A DNA stretch of 64,000 nt from RUG695 sp050943135 (GTDB taxonomy: Bacteria > Planctomycetota > Planctomycetia > Pirellulales > Thermoguttaceae): the NCBI GenBank assembly GCA_050943135.1, contig JBMNOP010000004.1, positions 1 to 64,000 on the forward strand, given 5' to 3'. Made by a program: the position numbers and the translations under genes. Below the pieces are notes generated by a model that saw only the letters and a list, made by a program, of their open reading frames with translations, searched no databases and was not told the origin of the DNA. This document shows positions 52,714 through 61,951 of the stretch, one piece after another (the first letter of the stretch is position 1; every line of letters starts with the position of its first letter).

Positions 52714-53834
52714 GAAGATATGTCCGTCATCGCAAAAGCGAGGCGCCACCCATCGGGGAAGATTCGTTTCTCGACGTCATCTCGAACATGGTCGGAATTA
52801 TGATCATCCTCGTGATGGTGGCGGGTGTCCGGGTCGGCAACGTCATCGACACCCCCGCGCCACAGACCGCTCCGGCGGTGTCGGCGTCGGCCTCGTCGAC
52901 GCAGACCGACCGACTCCCTGTGGCCGAGTCCTTTTTAGCCTCTCCTCCCGCAGAAAAGCCGTTTGCCGAAGAGAACGTCGTGAGCAAAACACGGTATGTC
53001 GAGGCAATGAAAGAATTCTCCCGACTGCGGGAAGACGGACTGGCGCTAAAAACCGAGGTTAATCGGCTCAACGAGCAGATGGTCAATGTCAAAAACGAAG
53101 CTGCGGGAGCCGAAGCCGAATACCGCGGACTGACCGCCGAGATCGCCGCGGCCGAAGCTGCGGTCGAACGGGCCGGGCGCGAAAAAACCGACTCTGAACA
53201 GGCAAGGTTGCAACAGGCCTCCGAACTGCGACGCCTCGACGCCGAAAGCAATCGACTGAAAGCCGAGGTCCAACGCCTGGCTGAAACCCGCCCGAAAGCG
53301 AAACTCCTTGAAAACATGCCGACCCCGCTGACCAAAAAGGTGGAAGGAAGCGAGGGGGTCTTTGCACTGCGCGGCGAAAAGATTTCGCATGTGCCGATCA
53401 GTTACTTCGCCGAACGGGTTCGCGGATACTTCCGAACGATTCGTGACCTCGAAAAGGGGAGTTTTCAGGAAGAATTCGGCCCTTATGAAGGGTACACGTT
53501 CCGGTTTCGGTGCTCTCTTCATAAAGTGCATGCCGACGACGGGCGGATTCTGATGAATGTCGTCTTCGATGAAGGGGAGTTTATCCCAAACCCGGAAATC
53601 GGCGAGACGTGGGAGACTGCGGTGCGGGAAGAGTCGGAATTTCGGAAGAAACTCGCCATGTACCTCCGATCGTCGAGCGTAATCACCCTTTCGGTCTACC
53701 CCGATTCGTTCGCGCTTCTGCGAGAAGTGAAGAAATTCCTCCTCGAAAACGACTACACCATCGCCATTCGGCCGATGCCGAGCGACAAAAATATCATCAT
53801 TTCCCCGAACGGTAGCGAGTCAACTACCTATTAA
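52710..53834 (+). CDS. TolR/ExbD-like single-helix protein with coiled coil
   Basis: 374 residues. The membrane helix at ~18-42 reads DSFLDVISNMVGIMIILVMV and keeps the FLDV motif with the Asp that in ExbD/TolR takes protons. A Pro/Ser/Thr linker, a coiled coil (~88-195, NRLNEQMVNVKNEAAGAEAE), and a C-terminal domain (~210-365, with FAERVRGYFRTIRDLEKGSF) follow. It overlaps the preceding gene by 4 bp. Together with that protein it may form a mixed dimer in the pore of the TolQ-like pentamer; this is inference from the families. Confidence 0.8.
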   Translation: MRRYVRHRKSEAPPIGEDSFLDVISNMVGIMIILVMVAGVRVGNVIDTPAPQTAPAVSASASSTQTDRLPVAESFLASPPAEKPFAEENVVSKTRYVEAMKEFSRLREDGLALKTEVNRLNEQMVNVKNEAAGAEAEYRGLTAEIAAAEAAVERAGREKTDSEQARLQQASELRRLDAESNRLKAEVQRLAETRPKAKLLENMPTPLTKKVEGSEGVFALRGEKISHVPISYFAERVRGYFRTIRDLEKGSFQEEFGPYEGYTFRFRCSLHKVHADDGRILMNVVFDEGEFIPNPEIGETWETAVREESEFRKKLAMYLRSSSVITLSVYPDSFALLREVKKFLLENDYTIAIRPMPSDKNIIISPNGSESTTY

Positions 53835-53976
53835 AACCGTTTTTTTATTAAAAATCCGCAAAATCGGCAATTTCGTTTTCACCCTCAACCCATATATTGC
53901 CGAATATAACGAAGGACGCATTAATAAGGGCACTCCCGAGACGGAAGGTCCACAGAAAATGGTCAAGGATGATGAA

Positions 53977-54555
53977 ATGAAAAAAATGAGTTTTCGATTG
54001 GTAAGTTGCGGATACCTGGCGGCTGCGCTTCTTTTCGTTTCCGGCTGCATCGGTGTACCCGGCCCTTCGTTGGGAATTTTCAGTATTCCGGTTCCCGTTA
54101 GCCCTTATTTCCAGGGTGCCTACGAAGACATGGCCTTTGAAAAGGACCGTTATCAACAGATTCCGATTCTTCCGCCGATCACCGAGGACATTCCCGCAGG
54201 GCTCGATGAACCTTCGGATGATGAAGTCATGCGTCTCCTCGAAAAGGCCAAACCGAACAGCGGCGGGATTCCGTTCCTGGAAACGCGCTACCGCAACAAT
54301 GTCAAAATTATCAAGGAGCTGATCGCCGACTACGTCGATCCGCCCCGTTTTTTCCCGCTCGTCGGTCCGGTCCAGGTCCATCACACGCACTATAAGTGCA
54401 CGATCTACTATGAACAGACGATCCGCGTCGGCTGGCCGATTCCTTACACCATCAAAAAACTGGACGGCTCGGAAGTAATCTATATCGATAAAGACCACCT
54501 CCACGCGGTCGGAGCCCCGCACCAGAGCGAGGATATCCAGGCCGCCATGAAATGA
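53977..54555 (+). CDS. Lipoprotein of unknown function
   Basis: 192 residues from the ATG at 53977, which has AAGGA seven bases before it (an ATG at 53959 is also in frame). Signal peptide II: AAALLFVSGC, with Cys24 in a good lipobox (VSGC). The mature part is Pro-rich at first (PVPVSPYFQGAYEDMAFEKD), then mixed, with VHHTHYKCTIYYEQTIRVGW. I recognise no family. It follows the TolR-like genes by 142 bp and may belong to the same envelope system. Confidence 0.75.
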   Translation: MKKMSFRLVSCGYLAAALLFVSGCIGVPGPSLGIFSIPVPVSPYFQGAYEDMAFEKDRYQQIPILPPITEDIPAGLDEPSDDEVMRLLEKAKPNSGGIPFLETRYRNNVKIIKELIADYVDPPRFFPLVGPVQVHHTHYKCTIYYEQTIRVGWPIPYTIKKLDGSEVIYIDKDHLHAVGAPHQSEDIQAAMK

Positions 54556-54600
54556 CGAAGGCCGAACAACCGGGGTACTGCCTCCTTGGGGGAAATGAAG

Positions 54601-54640
54601 GGACGCGACGCGGGTAGGCGACGCGTCCTTTCTGTTTTAC
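54601..54640 (+). terminator. Terminator after the lipoprotein gene
   Basis: GGACGCG (54601-54607) pairs with CGCGTCC (54622-54628), with TTTCTGTTTT after it. Confidence 0.7.
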
Positions 54641-54778
54641 CTGTCAAAACCGCCCTCAAACCTTTCCCCTTTTCCCCATTCTTTTTAACCCCTCTCGACA
54701 CAGTAGCGAAAATTTAGTAAGATGGTCGGCGGGAGTTCCTGTTTATCGATTCAAAATTTAAATTTTGAGGGAAAGTCT

Positions 54779-57412
54779 ATGACTTTTCGGTTCCGGCGAG
54801 GCGGCTTTTCTCGCGGGAGAGTCGGCCTGTCCGCTCTTCTTCCGCTGCTGGGGGTATTATTCTTTCTTTCGGCCGTGGGAATTGCCCCTATTTTGCCGAA
54901 TTTTTCCGAAACAACGGGTGTTCTCCTGGCGCAGTCCGAGCAATCCCAGTACCAGTCGGCGTACAATCTCTACCTTCAGGCGGCAGCGCTCCCGTCAAAC
55001 AGCCCTCAACGGGTACAGGCCTGGAACAACGTCATCGACGCGTTCCAAGGTTTTATCAATCGTTATCCCAACTCGGCAAGACGGAACAACGCGGAACTCT
55101 TCCTCGGCTACTCCTACCTGATGCGTAACGGCTACGTCGACGCCAACGACAACGCCAGGGGGCGGGAACATCTCGACTACATCATACGGCAGGGGAAAAA
55201 GGACGGGAACGAAGACGCATACCGAAAAGCGCTTTTGCAGTACGCCTACTCCTATTTCAGCGTTATGGACTACGGTAACGCGATCCTGCATTTGGAAAAG
55301 TTTATTGCCGAATTCCCGAACAGCGACGACCTGCAATATGCCTACTACTACGCCGGGGTTAGTGAGGCAAACCTCGGTCGCTATACCAAGGCGAGGGAAT
55401 ATTTTCAAACCTGTCTGAACCGATTCCCGAACGGTGCGCGTCGTGACCTTTGCCTCATCGAACAGGCTGCTGCCGACGGACGTACAGGGAACTACAACCG
55501 GGCCGACCAGGAGTTCGCCCGCCTGGCGATGGATCCGAGTTATCAGTTCGCGAAACGTGCGTCGATCCAACGAGCTTACCTGAGAGTCCTCCAAGGGGAT
55601 TTCGAAGGGGCAATCCGGTTGATGGACCAGTTCATTCGAAGTAACGAAAACGACTCGGCCAACAAGAAGCTGATCCAAGAAGCCTACGGATACGAGGCGT
55701 ACTGCTATCTGCGCCTTGGGCGGTACGACGACGGTCTGCGAGCGATTGCCCAGATCGAACAGATGACCTCGGGCCTGACTCCCCAGGTCGCCTACTTGAA
55801 GATCCAGCTTCTGACCAAACTCGGACGTTTCGATGAAGCATACGCGCTCCTGCGTCAGATACAGTATTCCGTAATGAGCCTGGCCAACTCCGACATCATC
55901 CCCTACTACGATTCGACCATTCGGCTCGGGCAAGGCGACTACGACTACGCCATTCGGGAAGTGCTCGGTTTCGCCAATCTCTTGCCGAGCCCGAGCAATC
56001 CGGACCAGTACGACGTCTACTACTTCGATACGAACCGGGCGAACTCGTCCACGAAACTCTCGCCGCAAGATTATGTCAACGCCTGCGGCAACCTGATTTT
56101 AGCCTACGCCAGCCGTTATGCCCTATCCCGGAATCCCCAAGATGACGCCAACCAACAGGCGGTCTTTCAGGCAGTCTATCGGTATGCCTCGAGACAAACC
56201 GATCCGGTCCTGTTGAAAATCGTCGAGAGGATCGATCGCGAACGGCAGGAAGCCCTCCTGAATCCGATCGGCGCGACTTATGCCAGAAATAACGCCGGAG
56301 CGAACCTCGGCGGTTCGGGCAATGAGCACAATAACTACGTCGCCCAAGGGGGCGGAGCTTATCCAAGCCGTCCGAACCTTTACGCAAACCTCTCCCCGAC
56401 ATCGAGGAACACCCTCTCGCCCAGTTCCGGGCAACTCGCCCCGAATCTTTACGCGGGGGGCGGTTATCAGCCGCAGGGGCAATCCGGGTCATCGGCGATA
56501 AACGCCGGAACCAGTCCGTCCGTCTGGCAGAACCCCCTCCCCGGCACGTCGTCGCAACCGGGCGAAGCAACAACGACCGATATAGCGACCAAGCAGGGAA
56601 ATGCCGAACGGGCCGCGCCGACTCTCACCGAAGAAGACGCCAAGGCCATGCTCAAAAAGGCAACCGACCTTTATGAGGGGAACCGTCTTGACGACGCCAA
56701 CGATGAACTGCTCAATCTCATGACCGGTTCCGAGACCCTCTGGTCCGACTACCCTCGGCTCGCCTCGACGGCGGCGCTTCTGCGTGCCAATATTCTCTTC
56801 GAACTGAAAGAGTACGACGAGGGGCAAACCGTCTGCGATATGCTCATCAAGATGGCACCCAATTCTCCTGAAGCGGTCGATGCCTGTTATTACTGCGGGT
56901 ATCGGGCCGACTATTACGGGAGGAACGCCAAAGCGATCGAGTACCTGCAAACCGCGGTCGACTCGCCGCACGATGGGCACTTTATGCCCGAGTGTTACTA
57001 TCTGCTCGCCTGGAACGAGTGGGAACGGAAAAACACCGACCTGGCAGAAAAACATTTCGCCAAAATTTACCGCGACTATACGGGATCTCTTTACTGGAGC
57101 AACGCCGCCTGGGCGTATGCCGATATCAAATACCAAAATCGGGATTTTGTCGCTGCCGAAAAGATCGTCAACGATGCCCTGGCCGCCGGGCCCGACGAGT
57201 CGATTGTCGATCGGCTTCTCCTCCTGAAGGGGGAGATCGCACTCAAAAGCCCCGACTTTGTCAAAGCGCGCACCGCCTACATGACGATTATCAAGGAATA
57301 CCCTCAGAGTCCCCTCCGCCGGGTTGCGCTGAACCGTATGCAGAATATCGAAGAACTGAGCGCGGATTACTGTGGTACTCCGGCCGACGAACCGACAGGC
57401 GTCGGCAGGTGA
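54779..57412 (+). CDS. Large secreted TPR protein (CpoB/YbgF-like repeats)
   Basis: 877 residues from the ATG at 54779 (GAGGGAAAG upstream). A long signal sequence (LSALLPLLGVLFFLSAVGIA, cleaved probably after LLAQ) leads into tetratricopeptide repeats at ~60-480, for example NNAELFLGYSYLMRNGYVDA and DYGNAILHLEKFIAEFPNSD. A Gly/Ser/Asn/Pro-rich linker (~510-620) separates a second TPR block (~640-870, MLKKATDLYEGNRLDDANDE). The pattern ALLHLEKFIAEFPNS is of the outer-membrane-lipoprotein-assembly/YbgF type. Position after TolQ/TolR-like genes parallels cpoB in the tol-pal operon. Confidence 0.8.
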   Translation: MTFRFRRGGFSRGRVGLSALLPLLGVLFFLSAVGIAPILPNFSETTGVLLAQSEQSQYQSAYNLYLQAAALPSNSPQRVQAWNNVIDAFQGFINRYPNSARRNNAELFLGYSYLMRNGYVDANDNARGREHLDYIIRQGKKDGNEDAYRKALLQYAYSYFSVMDYGNAILHLEKFIAEFPNSDDLQYAYYYAGVSEANLGRYTKAREYFQTCLNRFPNGARRDLCLIEQAAADGRTGNYNRADQEFARLAMDPSYQFAKRASIQRAYLRVLQGDFEGAIRLMDQFIRSNENDSANKKLIQEAYGYEAYCYLRLGRYDDGLRAIAQIEQMTSGLTPQVAYLKIQLLTKLGRFDEAYALLRQIQYSVMSLANSDIIPYYDSTIRLGQGDYDYAIREVLGFANLLPSPSNPDQYDVYYFDTNRANSSTKLSPQDYVNACGNLILAYASRYALSRNPQDDANQQAVFQAVYRYASRQTDPVLLKIVERIDRERQEALLNPIGATYARNNAGANLGGSGNEHNNYVAQGGGAYPSRPNLYANLSPTSRNTLSPSSGQLAPNLYAGGGYQPQGQSGSSAINAGTSPSVWQNPLPGTSSQPGEATTTDIATKQGNAERAAPTLTEEDAKAMLKKATDLYEGNRLDDANDELLNLMTGSETLWSDYPRLASTAALLRANILFELKEYDEGQTVCDMLIKMAPNSPEAVDACYYCGYRADYYGRNAKAIEYLQTAVDSPHDGHFMPECYYLLAWNEWERKNTDLAEKHFAKIYRDYTGSLYWSNAAWAYADIKYQNRDFVAAEKIVNDALAAGPDESIVDRLLLLKGEIALKSPDFVKARTAYMTIIKEYPQSPLRRVALNRMQNIEELSADYCGTPADEPTGVGR

Positions 57413-57473
57413 TCGGCGCCCCCCTTTTGTATGGGCTTTCCCGACAGTTCGATTTTCTTGGCAAGGTGTCACG

Positions 57474-60221
57474 ATGAACATCTCGATTCTCGCGAAGAGT
57501 TTCGGCGGATCCCTTTTCCGCCGCTCGGGAAAAAACGGCTCGGCGGCTGCCGAGCTTTTCCTTTTTCTTCTCCCCACCCTCTCTTTCCTCCCGACCCTGA
57601 CCGCACAGGAGACGTACCGTTCCGCCGAAGAAACACGTCCGCCGCGGGAACTTCGTGTCGTCTGCAAGACGGTCTACCCGCGTGAAACCACTCTCTATGA
57701 ATTTTCGAACGGTCTGACTCTTTTCATTCGAAAGACCGACGGTGACCTGGCAACGGTTCGGGCGTATATCAAGAATACCGGCAGCGTCAACGAACGTCGC
57801 TTCCTCGGCAGCGGGATCAGCCACCTGACCGAGCATATCGTCTGTGGGGGAAGCACCATCAAGCGGAAAGAAGAAGAAACACGCCAAATTCTCGATCGGC
57901 TCGGCGGAAGCTTCAACGCAGCCACCGGGAAATTCACCACTTCGTACCATATCGACTGTTCGACCGAAACCGTGTCGACCGCCATTGAACTGATGGCCGA
58001 CTGGCTGACGCATTGCGCTGTCGACCCCAACGAATTTGCCCGCGAAAAACGCGTGATTCTCCAGGAACTGGCCGACGCCGAAAATGACCCGGAAAGTATT
58101 ACCGGCAACCTTCTCCTGAAAACGGTCTACCGCGAAAACCCCTGCCGACACCCGATCGGCGGGTATCTCGACCTGTTCTTGAACCTGACGCGCGACGATG
58201 TCAAACAATTTTATGACAAACACTACACACCAAACAACACTCTCTTTCTTGTCGCGGGAAACGTACGCGAAGAAGAAATCGTCGGGCAACTGACCCGCCT
58301 TTATCAGGACGTGCCGCGCGGCGAAGAGCTCGAACCGGAATCTTACACCGAGCCGCAACAGATTGCCCCGCGCGAGGCGGTTCGTGAGACGGCGGGTCAA
58401 ATGTTCCGACTCTTGCTGGCCTGGCCAACCGTCTCGATCGACGATGCCGACCTCTGTCCGCTCGACGTCCTTGCCGTCTTATTGGCCGGAGGAGCTTCGG
58501 GAAGGCTCGATCGAAAACTAAAAGACGAAAAACAACTCGGATTCTCTTACGATGCCGCCTCGGTGACCCCCTCGTCGACTCCGGGCTTTTTCCTGATCCG
58601 CGCCGAGACACGTCCCGAAGAGCTCGCTGCGGTACAGACGGCGATTCTTGACCTGTTGCGACAACTTTCCGAGGTCGCCGTTTCGAACGAAGAACTTACC
58701 CGCGCAAAGAAGATCACCGAATCGGAATTCATTCGCAGTCGCGAAACGCTCGCGGCTTCCTCCGACATGTGTGTAATAAACTATATTCTTACCGGCAATC
58801 CCGATTTCGACGAGACGTATCTCGAGGAAATCCGAAAAGTCTCTCCCGCCGACATTACCCGTGTCGCGCGTACCTATTTCAGGCCGGAACGACAAAATCG
58901 GGTTCTCATCGCGCCGCCGGGTCTCTCGCCGACCTCAATCACGCAGACTCGGAACCGTCCCGATTCCGGTATCGAAGGATTTCATCTCCAAGGAAATGAC
59001 CTACGGGTTTTGGCAAAGCGTTCCTCGGCCCTTCCGATTGTCACGGTGCAGATATATGCGCTCGGGGGCTCTCTTGCCGAGTCCGAAGAGACAGCCGGCC
59101 GCTGCGCGATGCTTGCGGCGATGCTCGACAAAGGGTCCGAACACTACCAAAAGAATACCATCGAAAATTATTTCGACTCAATCGGCGGTGAGGTTTCGTT
59201 TTACGGGGGCCGTAACACACTCGTGGCCGAAATGACGGTCCTCAAAGGGGACTTCAAGGAAGCGCTGACCGTACTGGCCGATATGTTCCTCCGCCCCGGC
59301 TTTCCCGATAACGAGTTCCAAAAGGTGAAAAAGAATCAACAAGAAAAAATCCTCTCCTTGCAAGGCTCTCCCACCAACACGGTTTTTATGCTCTTTTCCG
59401 ACGTGCTGCCGGCCACAACGCCGTATCATCTGCGTATCGACGGTACCGCCGAGAGTATCGGCAAGATTCGGCTCGATGACCTGCGACGCCTGCACCGGCA
59501 GCTCTTGGAACCGGATCGTATGATTATCGCGGTTTTCGGCGACATCGATACCGAGGAGGCCGTTTACGCCGTCAAAGAGCGTTTCTCGGTCGTACCGCGC
59601 TCGGGCAATCCGATCCCGATCCCGTTTGACAGAAGCAATCGGTTTGTCAGTCAGCCCGACGAACACCGACGGTTTGAAAGCGAAACCGGGCTGGGGATCA
59701 TTGCCTGGCCGACGGTCAGTATCAGCAATGAAAAAGAGTATGCGGCTCTAACTGTGCTTCAGGGGGTGTTGGGGGGTTACGGCGCACCCGGCGGGCGGCT
59801 CTTTAAGGAACTGCGCGAAGCGGGCCTCGTTTACCGACTACATTTCGGGCAACTGACCGGACCGGCCCCCGGTTATATGTACGCCTTTTTCGAGACCGCA
59901 CCCGATAAGATCAGCGAGGTTTTCGACCGAATCGAAAAAGGGATTGAACCGGTCAAGGGTGGCGACCTGCCGGAAGACGAGCTGAACCGCGTCAAGGAAC
60001 AGATCGTCGCGTTCCGCCCGCGTGAACTCGAAACGCTCGCCGATCAGGCACAACATGCCGCGCTCGACGACCTGTACGGTCTCGGTTACAAATACGAACA
60101 GGGGTTCACCCGGCGAATCAAAGATGTCTCACGCGACGAGGTGATCGCCGCGGCGCAGAAGTATCTCACGCGTCCGGCCAAGGTTTCGATCAGTGGGAAC
60201 GAAACGCGAGACAAGAAATAA
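57474..60221 (+). CDS. M16-family zinc metallopeptidase (full-length, two-domain)
   Basis: 915 residues from the ATG at 57474 (AAGGTG close upstream). The signal peptide is hydrophobic (LFLFLLPTLSFLPTLTA). The inverted zinc motif HXXEH is HLTEH at about residue 116-120, with the third ligand Glu ~76 residues on in REKRVILQELADAEND. A second, inactive M16 half begins near 520 (VQIYALGGSLAESEETAGRC). Bacterial secreted M16 pairs of this kind process peptides in the periplasm; this is the fused form. It starts 61 bp after the TPR gene and is probably co-transcribed. Confidence 0.92.
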   Translation: MNISILAKSFGGSLFRRSGKNGSAAAELFLFLLPTLSFLPTLTAQETYRSAEETRPPRELRVVCKTVYPRETTLYEFSNGLTLFIRKTDGDLATVRAYIKNTGSVNERRFLGSGISHLTEHIVCGGSTIKRKEEETRQILDRLGGSFNAATGKFTTSYHIDCSTETVSTAIELMADWLTHCAVDPNEFAREKRVILQELADAENDPESITGNLLLKTVYRENPCRHPIGGYLDLFLNLTRDDVKQFYDKHYTPNNTLFLVAGNVREEEIVGQLTRLYQDVPRGEELEPESYTEPQQIAPREAVRETAGQMFRLLLAWPTVSIDDADLCPLDVLAVLLAGGASGRLDRKLKDEKQLGFSYDAASVTPSSTPGFFLIRAETRPEELAAVQTAILDLLRQLSEVAVSNEELTRAKKITESEFIRSRETLAASSDMCVINYILTGNPDFDETYLEEIRKVSPADITRVARTYFRPERQNRVLIAPPGLSPTSITQTRNRPDSGIEGFHLQGNDLRVLAKRSSALPIVTVQIYALGGSLAESEETAGRCAMLAAMLDKGSEHYQKNTIENYFDSIGGEVSFYGGRNTLVAEMTVLKGDFKEALTVLADMFLRPGFPDNEFQKVKKNQQEKILSLQGSPTNTVFMLFSDVLPATTPYHLRIDGTAESIGKIRLDDLRRLHRQLLEPDRMIIAVFGDIDTEEAVYAVKERFSVVPRSGNPIPIPFDRSNRFVSQPDEHRRFESETGLGIIAWPTVSISNEKEYAALTVLQGVLGGYGAPGGRLFKELREAGLVYRLHFGQLTGPAPGYMYAFFETAPDKISEVFDRIEKGIEPVKGGDLPEDELNRVKEQIVAFRPRELETLADQAQHAALDDLYGLGYKYEQGFTRRIKDVSRDEVIAAAQKYLTRPAKVSISGNETRDKK

Positions 60222-60255
60222 ACCCGCCTTTACGGCCGTGTAACATTTGCCGGCA

Positions 60256-61152
60256 TCAGGAGGACTCTTTCCAGGCGTCGACCAGTTTGCGCAGTTCCCT
60301 GATGTAGTCGGGCGTCGTTCCGCAGCATCCACCGAGGAACGAAACCCCTTCTTCGAGAAGTCGGGCTGCCGCCGCGGCGAACCCTTCGGGCGTTTGATCG
60401 TAGAAAACCTTTTCCCCTTCCACACGCGGAAGCCCGGCGTTCCCCTTCATCCAAACCGGCAGATCCGAGGCGGCGCGATACCGTCGGCAAATCGGCAGGA
60501 ATCCGTCGATCCCCTGACCGCAGTTCGAACCGAGAATATCGGCGCCAGCTTCGGTCATTACGGCAACCGCCTGTTCCGGGGTTGTCCCCATCATTGTTCG
60601 ATCCTTCTTCTTCCCGGCACCGAACGTCATGCTCGCGGCGACGGGAAGTCCCGTCGATTTAGACGCCGCAATGGCCTCTTTGATCTCGGCCGGATCGCTC
60701 ATCGTCTCAATCGCGATCCCGTCGGCACCGCCGGCGGCCATTGCCTCGGCCTGCACTTGAAACGCCTCGCGCAACGATTCGCTCGTCTCTTGCCCCATCA
60801 TGAGCATGATGCCGGTCGGCCCCATCGAACCGAAAACCCGCACCGGACGCCCCGATGCGGCGGCGGCCTTTTTTGCGATTTCGACACCTCGCCTGTTCAC
60901 TTCGGCAACTTTATCGGCAGCACCGTGTCGCGCCAGGAGGAATCGGTTCGCACCGAACGTGTTGGTCAGAATGATATCGCTTCCGGCGGCCGCATAGGCG
61001 GCGGCAACCTCGCCAACCTTTTCCGGATTCGTCAGATTCCAGAGATCGGGGGCCTCCCCGACCGGAAGCCCGAGAAGTTGAAGTTGTGTTCCCAAACCTC
61101 CGTCAAGAACCAAAGGACCGTCTGCAAGCCACGTTGCGATTGTTTCGTTCAT
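60256..61152 (-). CDS. Homocysteine S-methyltransferase-domain protein
   Basis: 298 residues, the zinc-dependent homocysteine-binding barrel as in the N-terminal module of MetH. LDGGLGTQLQLLGLP opens the barrel, LTNTFGANRF follows, and the zinc ligands are in GSNCGQG and FLGGCCGTTPDYI. Methyl donor unknown; a corrinoid or S-methylmethionine are options. The pterin-binding protein at 9.45 kb could serve a separate-subunit methionine synthase, but the two genes are 50 kb apart. Third gene of a minus-strand group with ispD and the fused metF. Confidence 0.85.
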   Translation of the reverse strand: MNETIATWLADGPLVLDGGLGTQLQLLGLPVGEAPDLWNLTNPEKVGEVAAAYAAAGSDIILTNTFGANRFLLARHGAADKVAEVNRRGVEIAKKAAAASGRPVRVFGSMGPTGIMLMMGQETSESLREAFQVQAEAMAAGGADGIAIETMSDPAEIKEAIAASKSTGLPVAASMTFGAGKKKDRTMMGTTPEQAVAVMTEAGADILGSNCGQGIDGFLPICRRYRAASDLPVWMKGNAGLPRVEGEKVFYDQTPEGFAAAAARLLEEGVSFLGGCCGTTPDYIRELRKLVDAWKESS

Positions 61153-61216
61153 TCCCTATTCCTTCCGCACCGGGTTTTCCCGACGCTCTTTGTGTGATTT
61201 TTCCTTATGGGGCATT

Positions 61217-61948
61217 TCATTCCGCAATGTCACCAAGCATGCGCAGGACCGACTCTGCTCGGATCAGATCCTCGGGGACGGTGATTTTGATGTTCGTTCG
61301 TTCCCCCGGCACCAGACGGGGTTTTACCCCTATCGTCTCGAGAAGCTCGGCATCGTCGGTCGGCACGCGCTGCGTGTGGCGGGAGTGAATCGCCGTGCGA
61401 TAAAGTTCCGTTTCGAAGACTTGGGGAGTCTGGGCTTCCCAGAGGAGGTCGCGCGGAACCGTTCGGTCGACAAAGAGAAACCCCTCGTCGGTCCGCCGAC
61501 TCCTTTTGACGGTCCCGAAAATAGGCACCGCGGGGATCGCAGCACGCGACTCGATGGCCGCCCGAAAAACGGCCTCGATCGTCCGCGCCGAGACACAGGG
61601 ACGCGCCGCGTCGTGGATCGCCACGTAGTCGGCTTGGGGGGAGACCATCCTCAAACCGTTTTCGACCGAAAGGCAGCGTTCTTTCCCCCCGGCCACCACT
61701 TCCACACCGAGCCGCCGCAGGTCACTTTCGAAAAAGCGGCGCACGTCGTCGGCATCTTCGGGTGAGGTGACCAAGATCATCTGCATGACATCGGGATGAC
61801 GGGCAAACCGTTCCGCAGACCAGAGCCAGACAGCTTTCCCCGCCAGAAAGACAAATGGCTTTTTCTCCCGGAACGACCCGACCGCGTGGCCGGCAGCGAA
61901 TCGTGTACCCTGACCCGCGGCGGGAAAAATAACGGCAAACTTCGGCAT
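61217..61948 (-). CDS. ispD: 2-C-methyl-D-erythritol 4-phosphate cytidylyltransferase
   Basis: 243 residues. It makes CDP-methylerythritol in the non-mevalonate isoprenoid pathway. The nucleotide-binding start FPAAGQGTRF is followed by a 10-residue longer loop before the Lys-containing EKKPFVFLAGK. Also present are VAIHDAARPCVS (substrate/metal Asp), QTPQVFETEL and TDDAELLE. The ATG is 3 bp after the stop of the fused methyltransferase/reductase gene. Confidence 0.92.
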   Translation of the reverse strand: MPKFAVIFPAAGQGTRFAAGHAVGSFREKKPFVFLAGKAVWLWSAERFARHPDVMQMILVTSPEDADDVRRFFESDLRRLGVEVVAGGKERCLSVENGLRMVSPQADYVAIHDAARPCVSARTIEAVFRAAIESRAAIPAVPIFGTVKRSRRTDEGFLFVDRTVPRDLLWEAQTPQVFETELYRTAIHSRHTQRVPTDDAELLETIGVKPRLVPGERTNIKITVPEDLIRAESVLRMLGDIAE

Positions 61949-61951
61949 GAA

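Noticed and set aside
48902..53834. Zorya-type anti-phage system (ZorA/ZorB)
   Set aside because: The TolQ-like protein has a long tail like ZorA, but neither partner has an OmpA/MotB peptidoglycan-binding domain, and no ZorC, ZorD or ZorE-like gene is nearby.
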